A stretch of 7,376 bases of DNA from an uncultured Lachnospiraceae bacterium. GTDB lineage: Bacteria; Bacillota; Clostridia; Lachnospirales; Lachnospiraceae. Positions within the stretch are counted from its first letter, which is position 1; each line of letters begins with the position of its first letter. This document shows, in pieces, positions 1-5,843 of this stretch. The stretch lies in assembly GCA_946413945.1 (NCBI GenBank), contig CAMKMR010000085.1:1-7376 (forward strand), read 5' to 3'. A program made the position numbers and the translations under genes. The notes beneath the pieces are model-generated. The model was not told the DNA's origin. It ran no database searches and saw nothing but the letters and a program-made list of their open reading frames with translations.

Positions 1-78
1 GAACAGACAGTGGCTCTGATGATGGAAATGACACTAGCCGAACAGACAGTGGCTCAAATAATGCAAATGCAAATATCG
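1..78 (+). repeat. 39-bp tandem repeat encoding a Ser/Asp-rich linker
   Basis: The 16-mer GAACAGACAGTGGCTC occurs at 1-16 and again at 40-55, a 39-bp period equal to 13 codons, so the reading frame is kept. The remainder of each unit is diverged but alignable. The encoded units begin TDSGS. More copies may lie to the left of the window. In-frame repeats of this sort usually vary linker length between the anchor and the folded domain of a surface protein. Confidence 0.65.
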
Positions 79-542
79 GATCAGAAAATACGACAGCCCG
101 TGAGGCAGATATTATAGAACCAGAAGATTCAAATGTTACTACGGATGCTACAGATGGTGTTATCACTTATACAGCTGATAAGATAACTACTGATACCACC
201 TTTATGGGAAAAGATATGGTATATGCATCCATATATAATCTTATGATGGATCCTATAACTCATACAAATGAAATAGTAAAAATAAAAGGTGTTTATGTAA
301 ATCAATATGATGAAACAACAGAAAAGTATTATCATTTCTGTCTGATAAAGGATGCTATGGCCTGCTGTCAGCAGGGGATGGAATTTGTATGGGATGATGG
401 TTCAAGGATTTATCCTGATGAATATCCGGAAGTAGGCACAGAGATAATAATAACCGGTAGATTTGAAACCTATAAGGATTCACCGGATGCAGAACTTACT
501 TTTTGCCGTTTAGGAGACGCGGTACTCGAAGTTGTAGATTAA
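1..542 (+). CDS. 3' part of a probable exported protein with small beta-rich four-cysteine domain
   Basis: The gene is cut by the left edge; the first complete codon is at 3 and the frame stays open to the TAA at 540-542. An ATG at 204 exists, but no ribosome binding site precedes it, and the in-frame sequence before it is a typical low-complexity Ser/Thr/Asp/Asn/Gly linker, so I read it as internal. The linker (3-200) is followed by about 110 residues with alternating hydrophobic strands (IVKIKGVYV, EIIITGRFETY), suggesting an OB-like beta barrel. Four cysteines stand out: one in HFCLIKD (339-341), a CC pair in MACCQQG (363-368) and one in TFCRLG (504-506). They could bind a metal. The layout resembles small Firmicutes lipoproteins with an anchor, acidic linker and globular tail, but the N-terminus is not visible, so export is inferred. 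The CC motif loosely recalls DUF1980/TIGR03943 proteins. Function is unknown. Confidence 0.8.
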   Translation, partial: TDSGSDDGNDTSRTDSGSNNANANIGSENTTAREADIIEPEDSNVTTDATDGVITYTADKITTDTTFMGKDMVYASIYNLMMDPITHTNEIVKIKGVYVNQYDETTEKYYHFCLIKDAMACCQQGMEFVWDDGSRIYPDEYPEVGTEIIITGRFETYKDSPDAELTFCRLGDAVLEVVD

Positions 543-553
543 ATAAAATCTTT

Positions 554-608
554 AAAAAAAGACTTTAATGAGGTATAATTTATCTGTATTTTATTAGAGT
601 CTTTTTTT
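554..608 (+). terminator. Intrinsic terminator after the left-edge gene
   Basis: The 5' arm 554-569 (seven A, then GACTTTAAT) pairs with 593-608 (ATTAGAGT, then C and seven T) over 16 bp with one G-U wobble, around an AT-rich 23-nt loop. The 3' arm runs straight into the T tract. It begins 12 nt after the stop codon. The A-rich base means it may also work for minus-strand transcripts. The long AT-rich loop makes it weaker than the other terminators in the window. Confidence 0.7.
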
Positions 609-702
609 ATTTTGGCGGTTTAAATTATATTAGTTTGGATAATATTTTTTACGTAATTTCTATACTTTTAATTTTTTATTTATAGTTCATATTATATGGA
701 AA

Positions 703-780
703 AAGAGAGTTTGGGGTTGATTCACTTGCAAGGGGAAAGCAAGAATTAGTGTTGGGAAATCTCAAGAGTATAATTTTTTG
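703..780 (+). promoter_or_regulatory. Possible structured leader upstream of the cyclase gene
   Basis: The 543-805 gap is mostly AT-rich, but 705-765 is G/A-rich and can fold. CTTGC (725-729) pairs with GCAAG (739-743) around a purine loop. An outer helix, GAGA with a bulged G and TTT (705-712), pairs with AAATCTC (757-763), enclosing unpaired G runs at 713-716 and 754-756. It is followed by TATAATTTTTTG (769-780), which could be a promoter -10 or a weak T tract. I do not recognise a known riboswitch: it does not match the c-di-GMP-I consensus I can recall. A TATTAT at 690-695, 17 bp after TTTAAT (667-672), is a poor but correctly spaced promoter candidate ahead of it. It could be chance folding. 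Confidence 0.25.
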
Positions 781-792
781 AAAGAATACTTT

Positions 793-797
793 GGAGG
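793..797 (+). promoter_or_regulatory. Ribosome binding site that fixes the TTG start of the cyclase
   Basis: GGAGG lies 8 nt before the TTG at 806, an ideal spacing. An upstream in-frame TTG at 791 overlaps this site and has only the weak purine run GAAAGAA before it. The site therefore argues for 806 as the start and removes five residues (MEDYI) from the longest possible reading. Confidence 0.75.
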
Positions 798-805
798 ATT
801 ACATT

Positions 806-2452
806 TTGCATTCTATTAGGCTTAGATTGATAGGGATGGTAACGGGAATCGTTCTTATCATATCGATTTTCTTAGGGGTTCTAAATATCATATCGATCAA
901 TCAATTTGAAATTAATGAGGCCGCGATGTCTCTTAATCTGCTTGCTTTTGAAAATGGTGAGGATATTGATATGCTTCTTACCAGGACAGAAGATGTGGCT
1001 AAGTATGCGGCGAGCACCATAGAGCATTATCTTGATAGTCCGAAGGATATTCAGGACGAGAAGATAAGAAATAATTTAAAGGAATACATAGCGCAGACTT
1101 TTTCTAATGCCGCAGAAAACATAGAAGGGGTAGATACATTTTATATTCATTTTAATGAGAATCTGGTAGAAAATGATGGCTTCTGGTATAGGAAAAACAA
1201 GGAAAAAGGCGAATATGAAGCCATTAAGATCGTAAATGTTCCTTTGTATGGTGAAAAAGAGGAAGGAAGAACTGCCTGGTATTATAAGCCTATAAAAGAA
1301 AAAAAGGCTGTCTGGCTGTTACCATATCTTAATGAGAATATCAATGTTTATATGATCTCTTATTGTGTTCCTGTTTATGTTAAGGGGAAGTTTGTAGCCG
1401 TGGTTGGCATAGATATTGATTTTTCTACGATAAGAGAGATGGTTAAAAAGATAAAAGTTAACAAGACAGGTTATGCTTATATATCTTCAGGAGAGCTGGG
1501 ATTGGTATATTATCATCCTGAACTGCCGGCAGGTATAAGAGGCGCAGGACATGACATTGAAATAACAGGAAATGAATACCTGCTGGACTATGAAGCCACG
1601 AATCAGTCTTTGATAACATATACATATCGGGGTGAAAAGAAGACTGCTGCTTTTACCACTCTTAGAAACGGCATGAGGCTCGTTATCACTGCACCGTCAA
1701 AAGAAACATTTGCAGGTAGAAAAAAGGCTATTAAAGAGGCTTTGTTAATTGGAACATTTGCCTTCCTTATTGCATTTGTTATAGCAGTATCGGCGTCTGA
1801 ACATATTATAAGCCCTCTTCTTAAGCTGACCGAGGCTGCCAGAAAAATCCAGGAAGGGGATTTTGATATTAAGATCGAAAAAGAATATGACGATGAGATT
1901 GGTGACTTAGCGGATGCTCTTAATATTTCCCTTCAAAAGATAAATGAATCTATGACTACGATCAGCGATATGGCTTATCATGATGAGCTAACGGGACTGA
2001 AAAACCATACTGCTTATGAAAAAAAAGTTAGAAGCTGTGAGGAAAATATTAAGAATGATACAGCTGAATTTGCGGTTATTATGATAGATATGAACGGTCT
2101 TAAATTTGTAAATGATACTTTTGGCCATTCAAGAGGTGATGAGGCTATTAAACTTTTGGGTAAGCTGATCTGTGAGGTCTTTAGTCATAGTTCTGTTTAC
2201 AGGATTGGAGGAGATGAGTTTGCAGTTATAGCGGAAAAAGGAGATCTAGAAGATTTAGATGAGCTGTTAAACAAACTAAAACCATATCAGAAACAAAGGG
2301 ATTTAGAAGTTGAGGAACCATGGACAGAGATATCACTTGCGGTAGGGGCGGCAAGATACGAGAAAGCTAAAGACAGGGATTTTACATCAGTATTTATAAG
2401 AGCTGATCAGGAAATGTATAAGAATAAAAAAGCAATAAAAGCTGGGAGATGA
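806..2452 (+). CDS. Membrane diguanylate cyclase, dCache-HAMP-GGDEF
   Basis: This 548-residue protein (TTG start at 806) is predicted to make cyclic di-GMP from two GTP in response to an extracellular signal. Order: short basic tail; TM1 at about 7-29; an extracytoplasmic double-Cache sensor at about 36-310, with hallmark patches W158-Y159-Y160, WLLPY at 170-174, the conserved strand GIDID at 201-205 and YYHP at 235-238; TM2 at about 312-334; HAMP at about 334-386, with P and DE..L signatures; and a GGDEF domain from DELTGL (393) to the C-terminus. The catalytic GGDEF signature is intact at 468-472. At the position of the usual inhibitory site (RxxD, five residues upstream) it has FSHS, so product feedback through that site is not expected. 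No EAL or HD-GYP partner domain is present. The ligand cannot be told from sequence; dCache domains often bind amino acids or other small metabolites. The last codons lie inside the downstream terminator stem. Confidence 0.93.
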   Translation: MHSIRLRLIGMVTGIVLIISIFLGVLNIISINQFEINEAAMSLNLLAFENGEDIDMLLTRTEDVAKYAASTIEHYLDSPKDIQDEKIRNNLKEYIAQTFSNAAENIEGVDTFYIHFNENLVENDGFWYRKNKEKGEYEAIKIVNVPLYGEKEEGRTAWYYKPIKEKKAVWLLPYLNENINVYMISYCVPVYVKGKFVAVVGIDIDFSTIREMVKKIKVNKTGYAYISSGELGLVYYHPELPAGIRGAGHDIEITGNEYLLDYEATNQSLITYTYRGEKKTAAFTTLRNGMRLVITAPSKETFAGRKKAIKEALLIGTFAFLIAFVIAVSASEHIISPLLKLTEAARKIQEGDFDIKIEKEYDDEIGDLADALNISLQKINESMTTISDMAYHDELTGLKNHTAYEKKVRSCEENIKNDTAEFAVIMIDMNGLKFVNDTFGHSRGDEAIKLLGKLICEVFSHSSVYRIGGDEFAVIAEKGDLEDLDELLNKLKPYQKQRDLEVEEPWTEISLAVGAARYEKAKDRDFTSVFIRADQEMYKNKKAIKAGR

Positions 2453-2475
2453 TTCCCAGCTTTTATTGCTTTTTT
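2426..2475. terminator. Bidirectional terminator shared by convergent genes
   Basis: A perfect 22-bp inverted repeat has arms at 2426-2447 and 2454-2475, with core GCTGGGA/TCCCAGC and a 6-nt loop (2448-2453). Flanking A5 and T6 tracts give a U tract on either strand. The cyclase stop TGA (2450-2452) sits in the loop and the last codons of that gene form the 5' arm. The regulator's stop codon (2474-2476, TAA on the minus strand) overlaps the other end. One hairpin thus serves both convergent genes. Confidence 0.93.
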
Positions 2476-3058
2476 AGTGTGAAATGTCTTCGGGCAGGAT
2501 GTCACCGGTAATCTTATGATATGCGGCTCTCTCACTGCTATCCAGTAACTGGCGTAATTTCGCTGCAATGTTATCAGGGGTGTCATTCATTCCGTTTAAA
2601 ACCCATTCTGTAAGAACACCGCATACTCCGTAGGCGAAGAAACGGGCGAAAAATCTTCTGTCTTCAGAATTGACTATATTTCTTTCGTCCAGATCCTTTA
2701 TTGCATCTTCAAAGAGAGCTTCGGCTTCATCTAGAAAAAAGCTTAAAAGATAGTTGTTTGCATGACTAATGGTATTGATGCAGAACTGGGATTCTATCTG
2801 CATTTTCTTTAGAACATCTACTATTCGAGCATCCCAGTTGGAAAAATTTACATTTGTCATGTAAGGTTCGATGAATTCGGTCTTATAGATATATTTAAGA
2901 AGCTGATTTTTATCACTAAAATGATAGTAAAAGGTCTGTCGGTTAACCCCGCAATTATCGGTGATATCACCTACAGAAATCTTATCAAAGCGTTTTTGGT
3001 TAGTCAGATCCTTAAGGCTTTTGCCTAAGGCTTTTTTTGTTAGTCTTGATTCAGCCAT
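2474..3058 (-). CDS. TetR/AcrR-family regulator, DhaS-like
   Basis: This 194-residue cytoplasmic DNA-binding protein is full length for TetR regulators. The N-terminal helix-turn-helix spans about residues 8-55: helices around ALGKSLKDLTNQKRFDKISV and ITDNCGVN, then the recognition helix NRQTFYYHFSDKNQLL, very typical of the family. The C-terminal part, with YGVCGVLTEWVLNGM followed by a TPDNIAAKLRQLL helix, resembles the TetR_C_8 type of regulators related to DhaS (dihydroxyacetone kinase regulator), many of unknown target. The start is firm: AGGAGG (3064-3069 on the opposite strand) lies 5 nt before the ATG. The gene diverges from the LemA-like/two-component operon and converges on the cyclase. 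Candidate operators between it and that operon suggest self-regulation and perhaps control of the operon. No dihydroxyacetone kinase genes are nearby, so I give no gene name. Confidence 0.9.
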   Translation of the reverse strand: MAESRLTKKALGKSLKDLTNQKRFDKISVGDITDNCGVNRQTFYYHFSDKNQLLKYIYKTEFIEPYMTNVNFSNWDARIVDVLKKMQIESQFCINTISHANNYLLSFFLDEAEALFEDAIKDLDERNIVNSEDRRFFARFFAYGVCGVLTEWVLNGMNDTPDNIAAKLRQLLDSSERAAYHKITGDILPEDISH

Positions 3059-3089
3059 GATTGCCTCCTAGTTAGTAAATACAAGTGTT

Positions 3090-3118
3090 ATTTTATATAG
3101 CAATGTGATAAAATTCAA
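3090..3118 (-). promoter_or_regulatory. Predicted sigma-A promoter of the tetR-family gene
   Basis: Read on the minus strand, TTGAAT (plus positions 3113-3118) and TAAAAT (3090-3095) are separated by exactly 17 bp. They match 4/6 and 5/6 of the consensus. Transcription would start about 7 bp further on, giving a short leader that carries AGGAGG before the ATG at 3058. Confidence 0.6.
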
Positions 3119-3145
3119 GGGAAGAGTGTGAAAAAAACATCACAT
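3090..3145. promoter_or_regulatory. Candidate operator cluster in the divergent intergenic region
   Basis: Two sets of dyads lie here. ATTTTAT (3090-3096) and ATAAAAT (3108-3114) form a 7-bp inverted repeat with an 11-bp spacer that covers the tetR promoter from -10 to -35. ATGTGAT (3103-3109) and ATCACAT (3139-3145) are exact inverted copies, and a further TGTGA (3127-3131) pairs with TCACA (3140-3144) across 8 bp. TetR-family dimers bind such palindromes and often regulate their own divergent promoter, so autoregulation is the natural reading. The binding protein is not shown; the AT-rich dyad could arise by chance. Confidence 0.4.
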
Positions 3146-3148
3146 CAG

Positions 3149-3178
3149 GTGACGCAAGCTAAATGCGGAAGATATACA
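3149..3178 (+). promoter_or_regulatory. Weak candidate promoter of the lemA-like/two-component operon
   Basis: GTGACG (3149-3154) and TATACA (3173-3178) are 18 bp apart, with 4/6 matches to TTGACA and 4-5/6 to TATAAT. It sits just beyond the candidate operator dyads and about 30 bp before the LemA-like start codon. No better pair was found in this gap, but the score is modest and an activator-dependent promoter is possible. Confidence 0.35.
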
Positions 3179-3207
3179 ATTTGCTTTATTTAAGGGAGAT
3201 TTAAGGT

Positions 3208-3741
3208 ATGCAGTTTACTATTGTTTTTGTGATCGGATTTGTGGCGGTGATAATATTTGCAGTATATCAGGCGATCGGGGCTCATGCTCAGAAGCTTGAC
3301 CAGCAAGCAAGAGATTCGGGAAGTGCTATAGATACTTGTCTTTGGGATATAAATTTTTCTATCGATAAGATAGTAAAGATAATTGAAGTGGCAGGAAAAG
3401 CAATTAATGATGAAGAAATTCTGAAAACAGTTGATATTGGACTGGGGATGAACGCTTCAAGACAGACTCTTTGTTATGTAATGATCAGTAAAAGACTTAA
3501 AGCGATCACAGCTTTTATAGATGAAGATGGAGATTTGAAAAACAATGCTGAGATTGAAGGGTTATTTAAGAAGATTGAAGGCTTTAAAAAAGAAATGCTG
3601 GCTTATTCTTTAAAATATAATAAGAGAGCAGCCAGTCTTAATTCATATATAGAGAAGCCATTTATAAGCTTTATCTCAGAAAGAAAAAGAGTCAGTGCAA
3701 GAAATATGTTCACAATGGTCAGAGAGGATGGCGTAAATTGA
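3208..3741 (+). CDS. Divergent LemA-like membrane protein
   Basis: The protein has 177 residues. One hydrophobic segment at residues 3-20 (FTIVFVIGFVAVIIFAVY) acts as an anchor or uncleaved signal; the rest is strongly helical and probably faces one side of the membrane. Features recall LemA: an early AIDTCLWDINFSIDKIVKIIE helix where LemA has its 'D..L..R..LI..LV' signature, and a late KYNKRAASLNSYIEKPFISFISERKRVSARNMF stretch (136-168) like the LemA 'YN..V..YN..I..FP......' region followed by a phenylalanine. The match is partial, so the family call is tentative. GGGAG (3194-3198) precedes the ATG by 9 nt. Its stop overlaps the response-regulator start by four bases (TTGA, 3738-3741), so the two are translationally coupled. 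Context suggests an accessory envelope component of the adjacent two-component system; LemA's biochemical role is not established. Confidence 0.8.
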   Translation: MQFTIVFVIGFVAVIIFAVYQAIGAHAQKLDQQARDSGSAIDTCLWDINFSIDKIVKIIEVAGKAINDEEILKTVDIGLGMNASRQTLCYVMISKRLKAITAFIDEDGDLKNNAEIEGLFKKIEGFKKEMLAYSLKYNKRAASLNSYIEKPFISFISERKRVSARNMFTMVREDGVN

Positions 3742-4415
3742 GAATACTTGTAGTTGAAGATGAAAAAAGACTAGCAGAAACTATAGCGGATCTGATTGAA
3801 GATACCGGGGATATAGTTGATGTGGATAATGACGGAGAAGATGGTTATTATGATGCGGCATCAGGAATATATGATGCCATAGTTTTAGATGTGATGCTGC
3901 CTCATATGGATGGATTTGAAATCTTGAAAAAAATAAGAAGCGAGGGCGTAACAAGCCCAGTGCTTATGCTCACAGCAAGAACCCAGTTAAATGACAGGGT
4001 TACAGGTCTTGACCTGGGTGCGGATTATTATCTGACAAAGCCTTTTGAAAATGAAGAATTACTAGCAGCGCTTCATGCAATAATGAGAAGAAAATCTTCA
4101 GATATGATCCCTGAAAATGTTACTTTCGGCGATCTTACTCTTTATCCTTCAAGTGCTGAGCTTTCAGCAAATGGAAAGGCGATAAAGCTTAATTCCAAGG
4201 AATTTGACCTGATGCGTTATCTTATGATAAATGGAACTAATATCATTTCTAAAGAAACCATAATAAATAAGATCTGGGGTTATGATTCAGATGCAGGAGA
4301 TAATAACGTTGAGGCCTACATTTCATTTTTAAGAAGAAAGTTAGACAGTCTTAAATCTAATGTGGCTATAACTGTTATCAGAAAGATGGGCTATCATTTA
4401 GAGGTAAAGGATTGA
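3738..4415 (+). CDS. OmpR/PhoB-family response regulator
   Basis: The 225-residue cytoplasmic transcription factor is activated by phosphorylation from the kinase encoded next. The receiver domain (1-118) has the acidic pair E7/D8, phosphoacceptor D51 in VLDVMLP, T79 in MLTAR, switch aromatic Y98 and K101 in LTKPF: a complete active site. The C-terminal winged helix (about 128-222) carries SKEFDLMRYLM, the recognition-helix region NNVEAYISFLRRKLD and the wing strand ending KMGYHLEV. The usual 'RGVGY' reads RKMGY here. The start is TTG at 3738, within the stop of the LemA-like gene, with GAGAGG at 3721-3726 about 11 nt upstream; no ATG lies close enough to preserve the LVVEDE strand. Target genes are unknown, though the flanking envelope genes are reasonable candidates. 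Confidence 0.95.
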   Translation: MRILVVEDEKRLAETIADLIEDTGDIVDVDNDGEDGYYDAASGIYDAIVLDVMLPHMDGFEILKKIRSEGVTSPVLMLTARTQLNDRVTGLDLGADYYLTKPFENEELLAALHAIMRRKSSDMIPENVTFGDLTLYPSSAELSANGKAIKLNSKEFDLMRYLMINGTNIISKETIINKIWGYDSDAGDNNVEAYISFLRRKLDSLKSNVAITVIRKMGYHLEVKD

Positions 4416-4417
4416 TA

Positions 4418-5749
4418 ATGAAAAAAAGTAAAAATCCCATAATCAGAAGATTAAAGATAAAATTTGTTTCTATAATGATGCTGATCGTTGTCTTATTTCT
4501 TCTCTCAATATTTGGAGTTCAGTATTTTTCCCAGAAAAAAGACTTTCAGCAGGAAAGAGAAAGAGCGCTGAATAATTCGCTTAGAGATTCATATTTTTTT
4601 ACGGAAAGCATCATATATGATGATCTAGAAGAGTTTGGTCTTCCGGGAGATATAAATGGAAATGAATCTGACGCGGGAAAAAAACTTGGAAAAGCTTTTG
4701 GAAAGGGCGATAGAACCGCAACTTTGGTAGTTGTTCTTACAAAGGATGGTTCTCTTATCATCAAGAAAAATAATATATTCTATCTGTCGGATGAGGATAT
4801 AGAACAGATAGTAAAGGCAACTTATGGAATAGAAGAAAGCACTGTGTACGTTTCTGACTTTGAACTTGCCTTTAAGGTGGAAGAAAGCGATACTGGCAAT
4901 AAGCTTATCGCATTTGCTGATATTTCCACAGAAAATTCCATACTTAAGAGGACTTTAGAGAATGCAGGCTGGATAAGTGCGACAGTAATAATTGTCATGT
5001 TTATCATTGCTCTTCTTCTTTCTAAATGGGTTACCGACCCGGTTGAAAAAGCCTGGAATGATCAAAAGAGATTTATAGCGGATGCTTCTCATGAGCTTAA
5101 GACACCCCTTACAGTTATCATGTCCAGCACAGATATGGCGATCAAGTCCCTTAAAAAAGATGAGGACAAAAACAGCAGAAATTTAAGGCGCCTTGACAAT
5201 GTTCGTTTTGAGGCGGAAAGGATGAAGGAGCTGGTACTTGAACTCTTGGAAGTAGCCAGAGGTGACCTCGAAAGTAAGAAAGAAAAAGAAGAGATAGCTA
5301 TCAGTGAAATGATAGAAGATACTGTACTTTCCTGGGAAGCATCATTTTATGAAAATAAAAAAAATATTCAGGCAGATATAGAAAAAGATTTAAAGATAAA
5401 GGGCGATATATCAAAGATAAGAAGACTTATAGATATTCTTATTGACAATGCCCTTAAATACAGTAGGGAAAAAACAGACATTTTAGTAGAACTAAAAAAA
5501 TATAAAGCAGTGGGCAAAAAAGAAGGGATTCTTATCAAAGTTGAGGATAAGGGTGAGCCAATAAGTGAAAAAGACATTGATCATCTCTTTGACAGATTTT
5601 ACAGAGCGGACGCTTCTAGAGAGGAAATACCCGGTTATGGACTGGGGCTTTCTATTGCAGAAAGCACAGTAAGAAGCCATGGAGGAAAAATCTGGGCAGA
5701 GACAGATGGAAAAGATACAAATAGATTTTTTGTTTATTTACCTTCTTAA
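4418..5749 (+). CDS. Membrane sensor histidine kinase (HisKA-HATPase_c), no HAMP
   Basis: This 443-residue kinase should autophosphorylate on H225 and pass phosphate to D51 of the upstream regulator. TM1 lies at about 14-35, an extracytoplasmic sensor of about 145 residues with no recognisable fold follows, and TM2 lies at 185-205. Only 19 residues separate TM2 from the H-box FIADASHELKTPLTVI (H225), leaving no room for a HAMP domain; signal transfer must run directly from TM2 into the dimerisation helices. The ATPase domain has the N-box IDNALKYS (N344), the G1 box VEDKGEPIS (D377, G379), the F-box LFDRFYRAD and the G2 box GYGLGLS (406-412), all intact. I chose ATG 4418, which has AAAGG 7 nt upstream and starts 2 nt after the regulator's stop. 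A TTG at 4412 overlapping that stop as TTGA would add two residues and cannot be excluded. Confidence 0.94.
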   Translation: MKKSKNPIIRRLKIKFVSIMMLIVVLFLLSIFGVQYFSQKKDFQQERERALNNSLRDSYFFTESIIYDDLEEFGLPGDINGNESDAGKKLGKAFGKGDRTATLVVVLTKDGSLIIKKNNIFYLSDEDIEQIVKATYGIEESTVYVSDFELAFKVEESDTGNKLIAFADISTENSILKRTLENAGWISATVIIVMFIIALLLSKWVTDPVEKAWNDQKRFIADASHELKTPLTVIMSSTDMAIKSLKKDEDKNSRNLRRLDNVRFEAERMKELVLELLEVARGDLESKKEKEEIAISEMIEDTVLSWEASFYENKKNIQADIEKDLKIKGDISKIRRLIDILIDNALKYSREKTDILVELKKYKAVGKKEGILIKVEDKGEPISEKDIDHLFDRFYRADASREEIPGYGLGLSIAESTVRSHGGKIWAETDGKDTNRFFVYLPS

Positions 5750-5751
5750 TG

Positions 5752-5780
5752 TTTACATAAATAATTTTATACGATATAAT
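5752..5780 (+). promoter_or_regulatory. Strong sigma-A promoter of the M23 peptidase gene
   Basis: TTTACA (5752-5757) and a perfect TATAAT (5775-5780) are 17 bp apart; only one -35 base differs from the consensus. It begins 2 bp after the kinase stop codon. Transcription should start near 5787, giving a leader of about 57 nt. This shows the peptidase gene can be expressed independently of the kinase operon. Confidence 0.82.
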
Positions 5781-5795
5781 TAAATATTGGAGTGG

Positions 5796-5823
5796 TGCAG
5801 AAATACTGCATTATATCTTTTTT
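5796..5823 (+). promoter_or_regulatory. Small hairpin in the peptidase leader
   Basis: TGCAG (5796-5800) pairs with CTGCA (5806-5810) around a 5-nt loop. Six T follow at 5818-5823, seven bases after the stem rather than directly. It could stabilise the 5' end of the mRNA, act as a weak attenuator, or provide the only visible, and poor, stop signal for the upstream kinase operon. The 5-bp stem is too short for a confident terminator call. Confidence 0.3.
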
Positions 5824-5843
5824 AGTAATTTTGGAGGCGGAAA

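Noticed and set aside
129..335. Minus-strand open frame in the left-edge gene
   Set aside because: It overlaps the well-supported plus-strand coding frame and has Ile/Tyr/Cys-rich composition typical of antisense AT-rich DNA.
204..542. A complete 112-residue gene starting at ATG 204
   Set aside because: There is no ribosome binding site before it, and the same frame is open with coding-like linker sequence back to the window edge.
703..780. c-di-GMP riboswitch upstream of the cyclase
   Set aside because: The location is tempting, but the sequence does not match the c-di-GMP-I or -II consensus features I can recall, so I report only an unassigned structured leader.
4546..5680. Minus-strand open frames opposite the kinase
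   Set aside because: They are Ser/Phe-rich shadows of the Lys/Glu/Asp-rich kinase sequence and lack convincing start signals.
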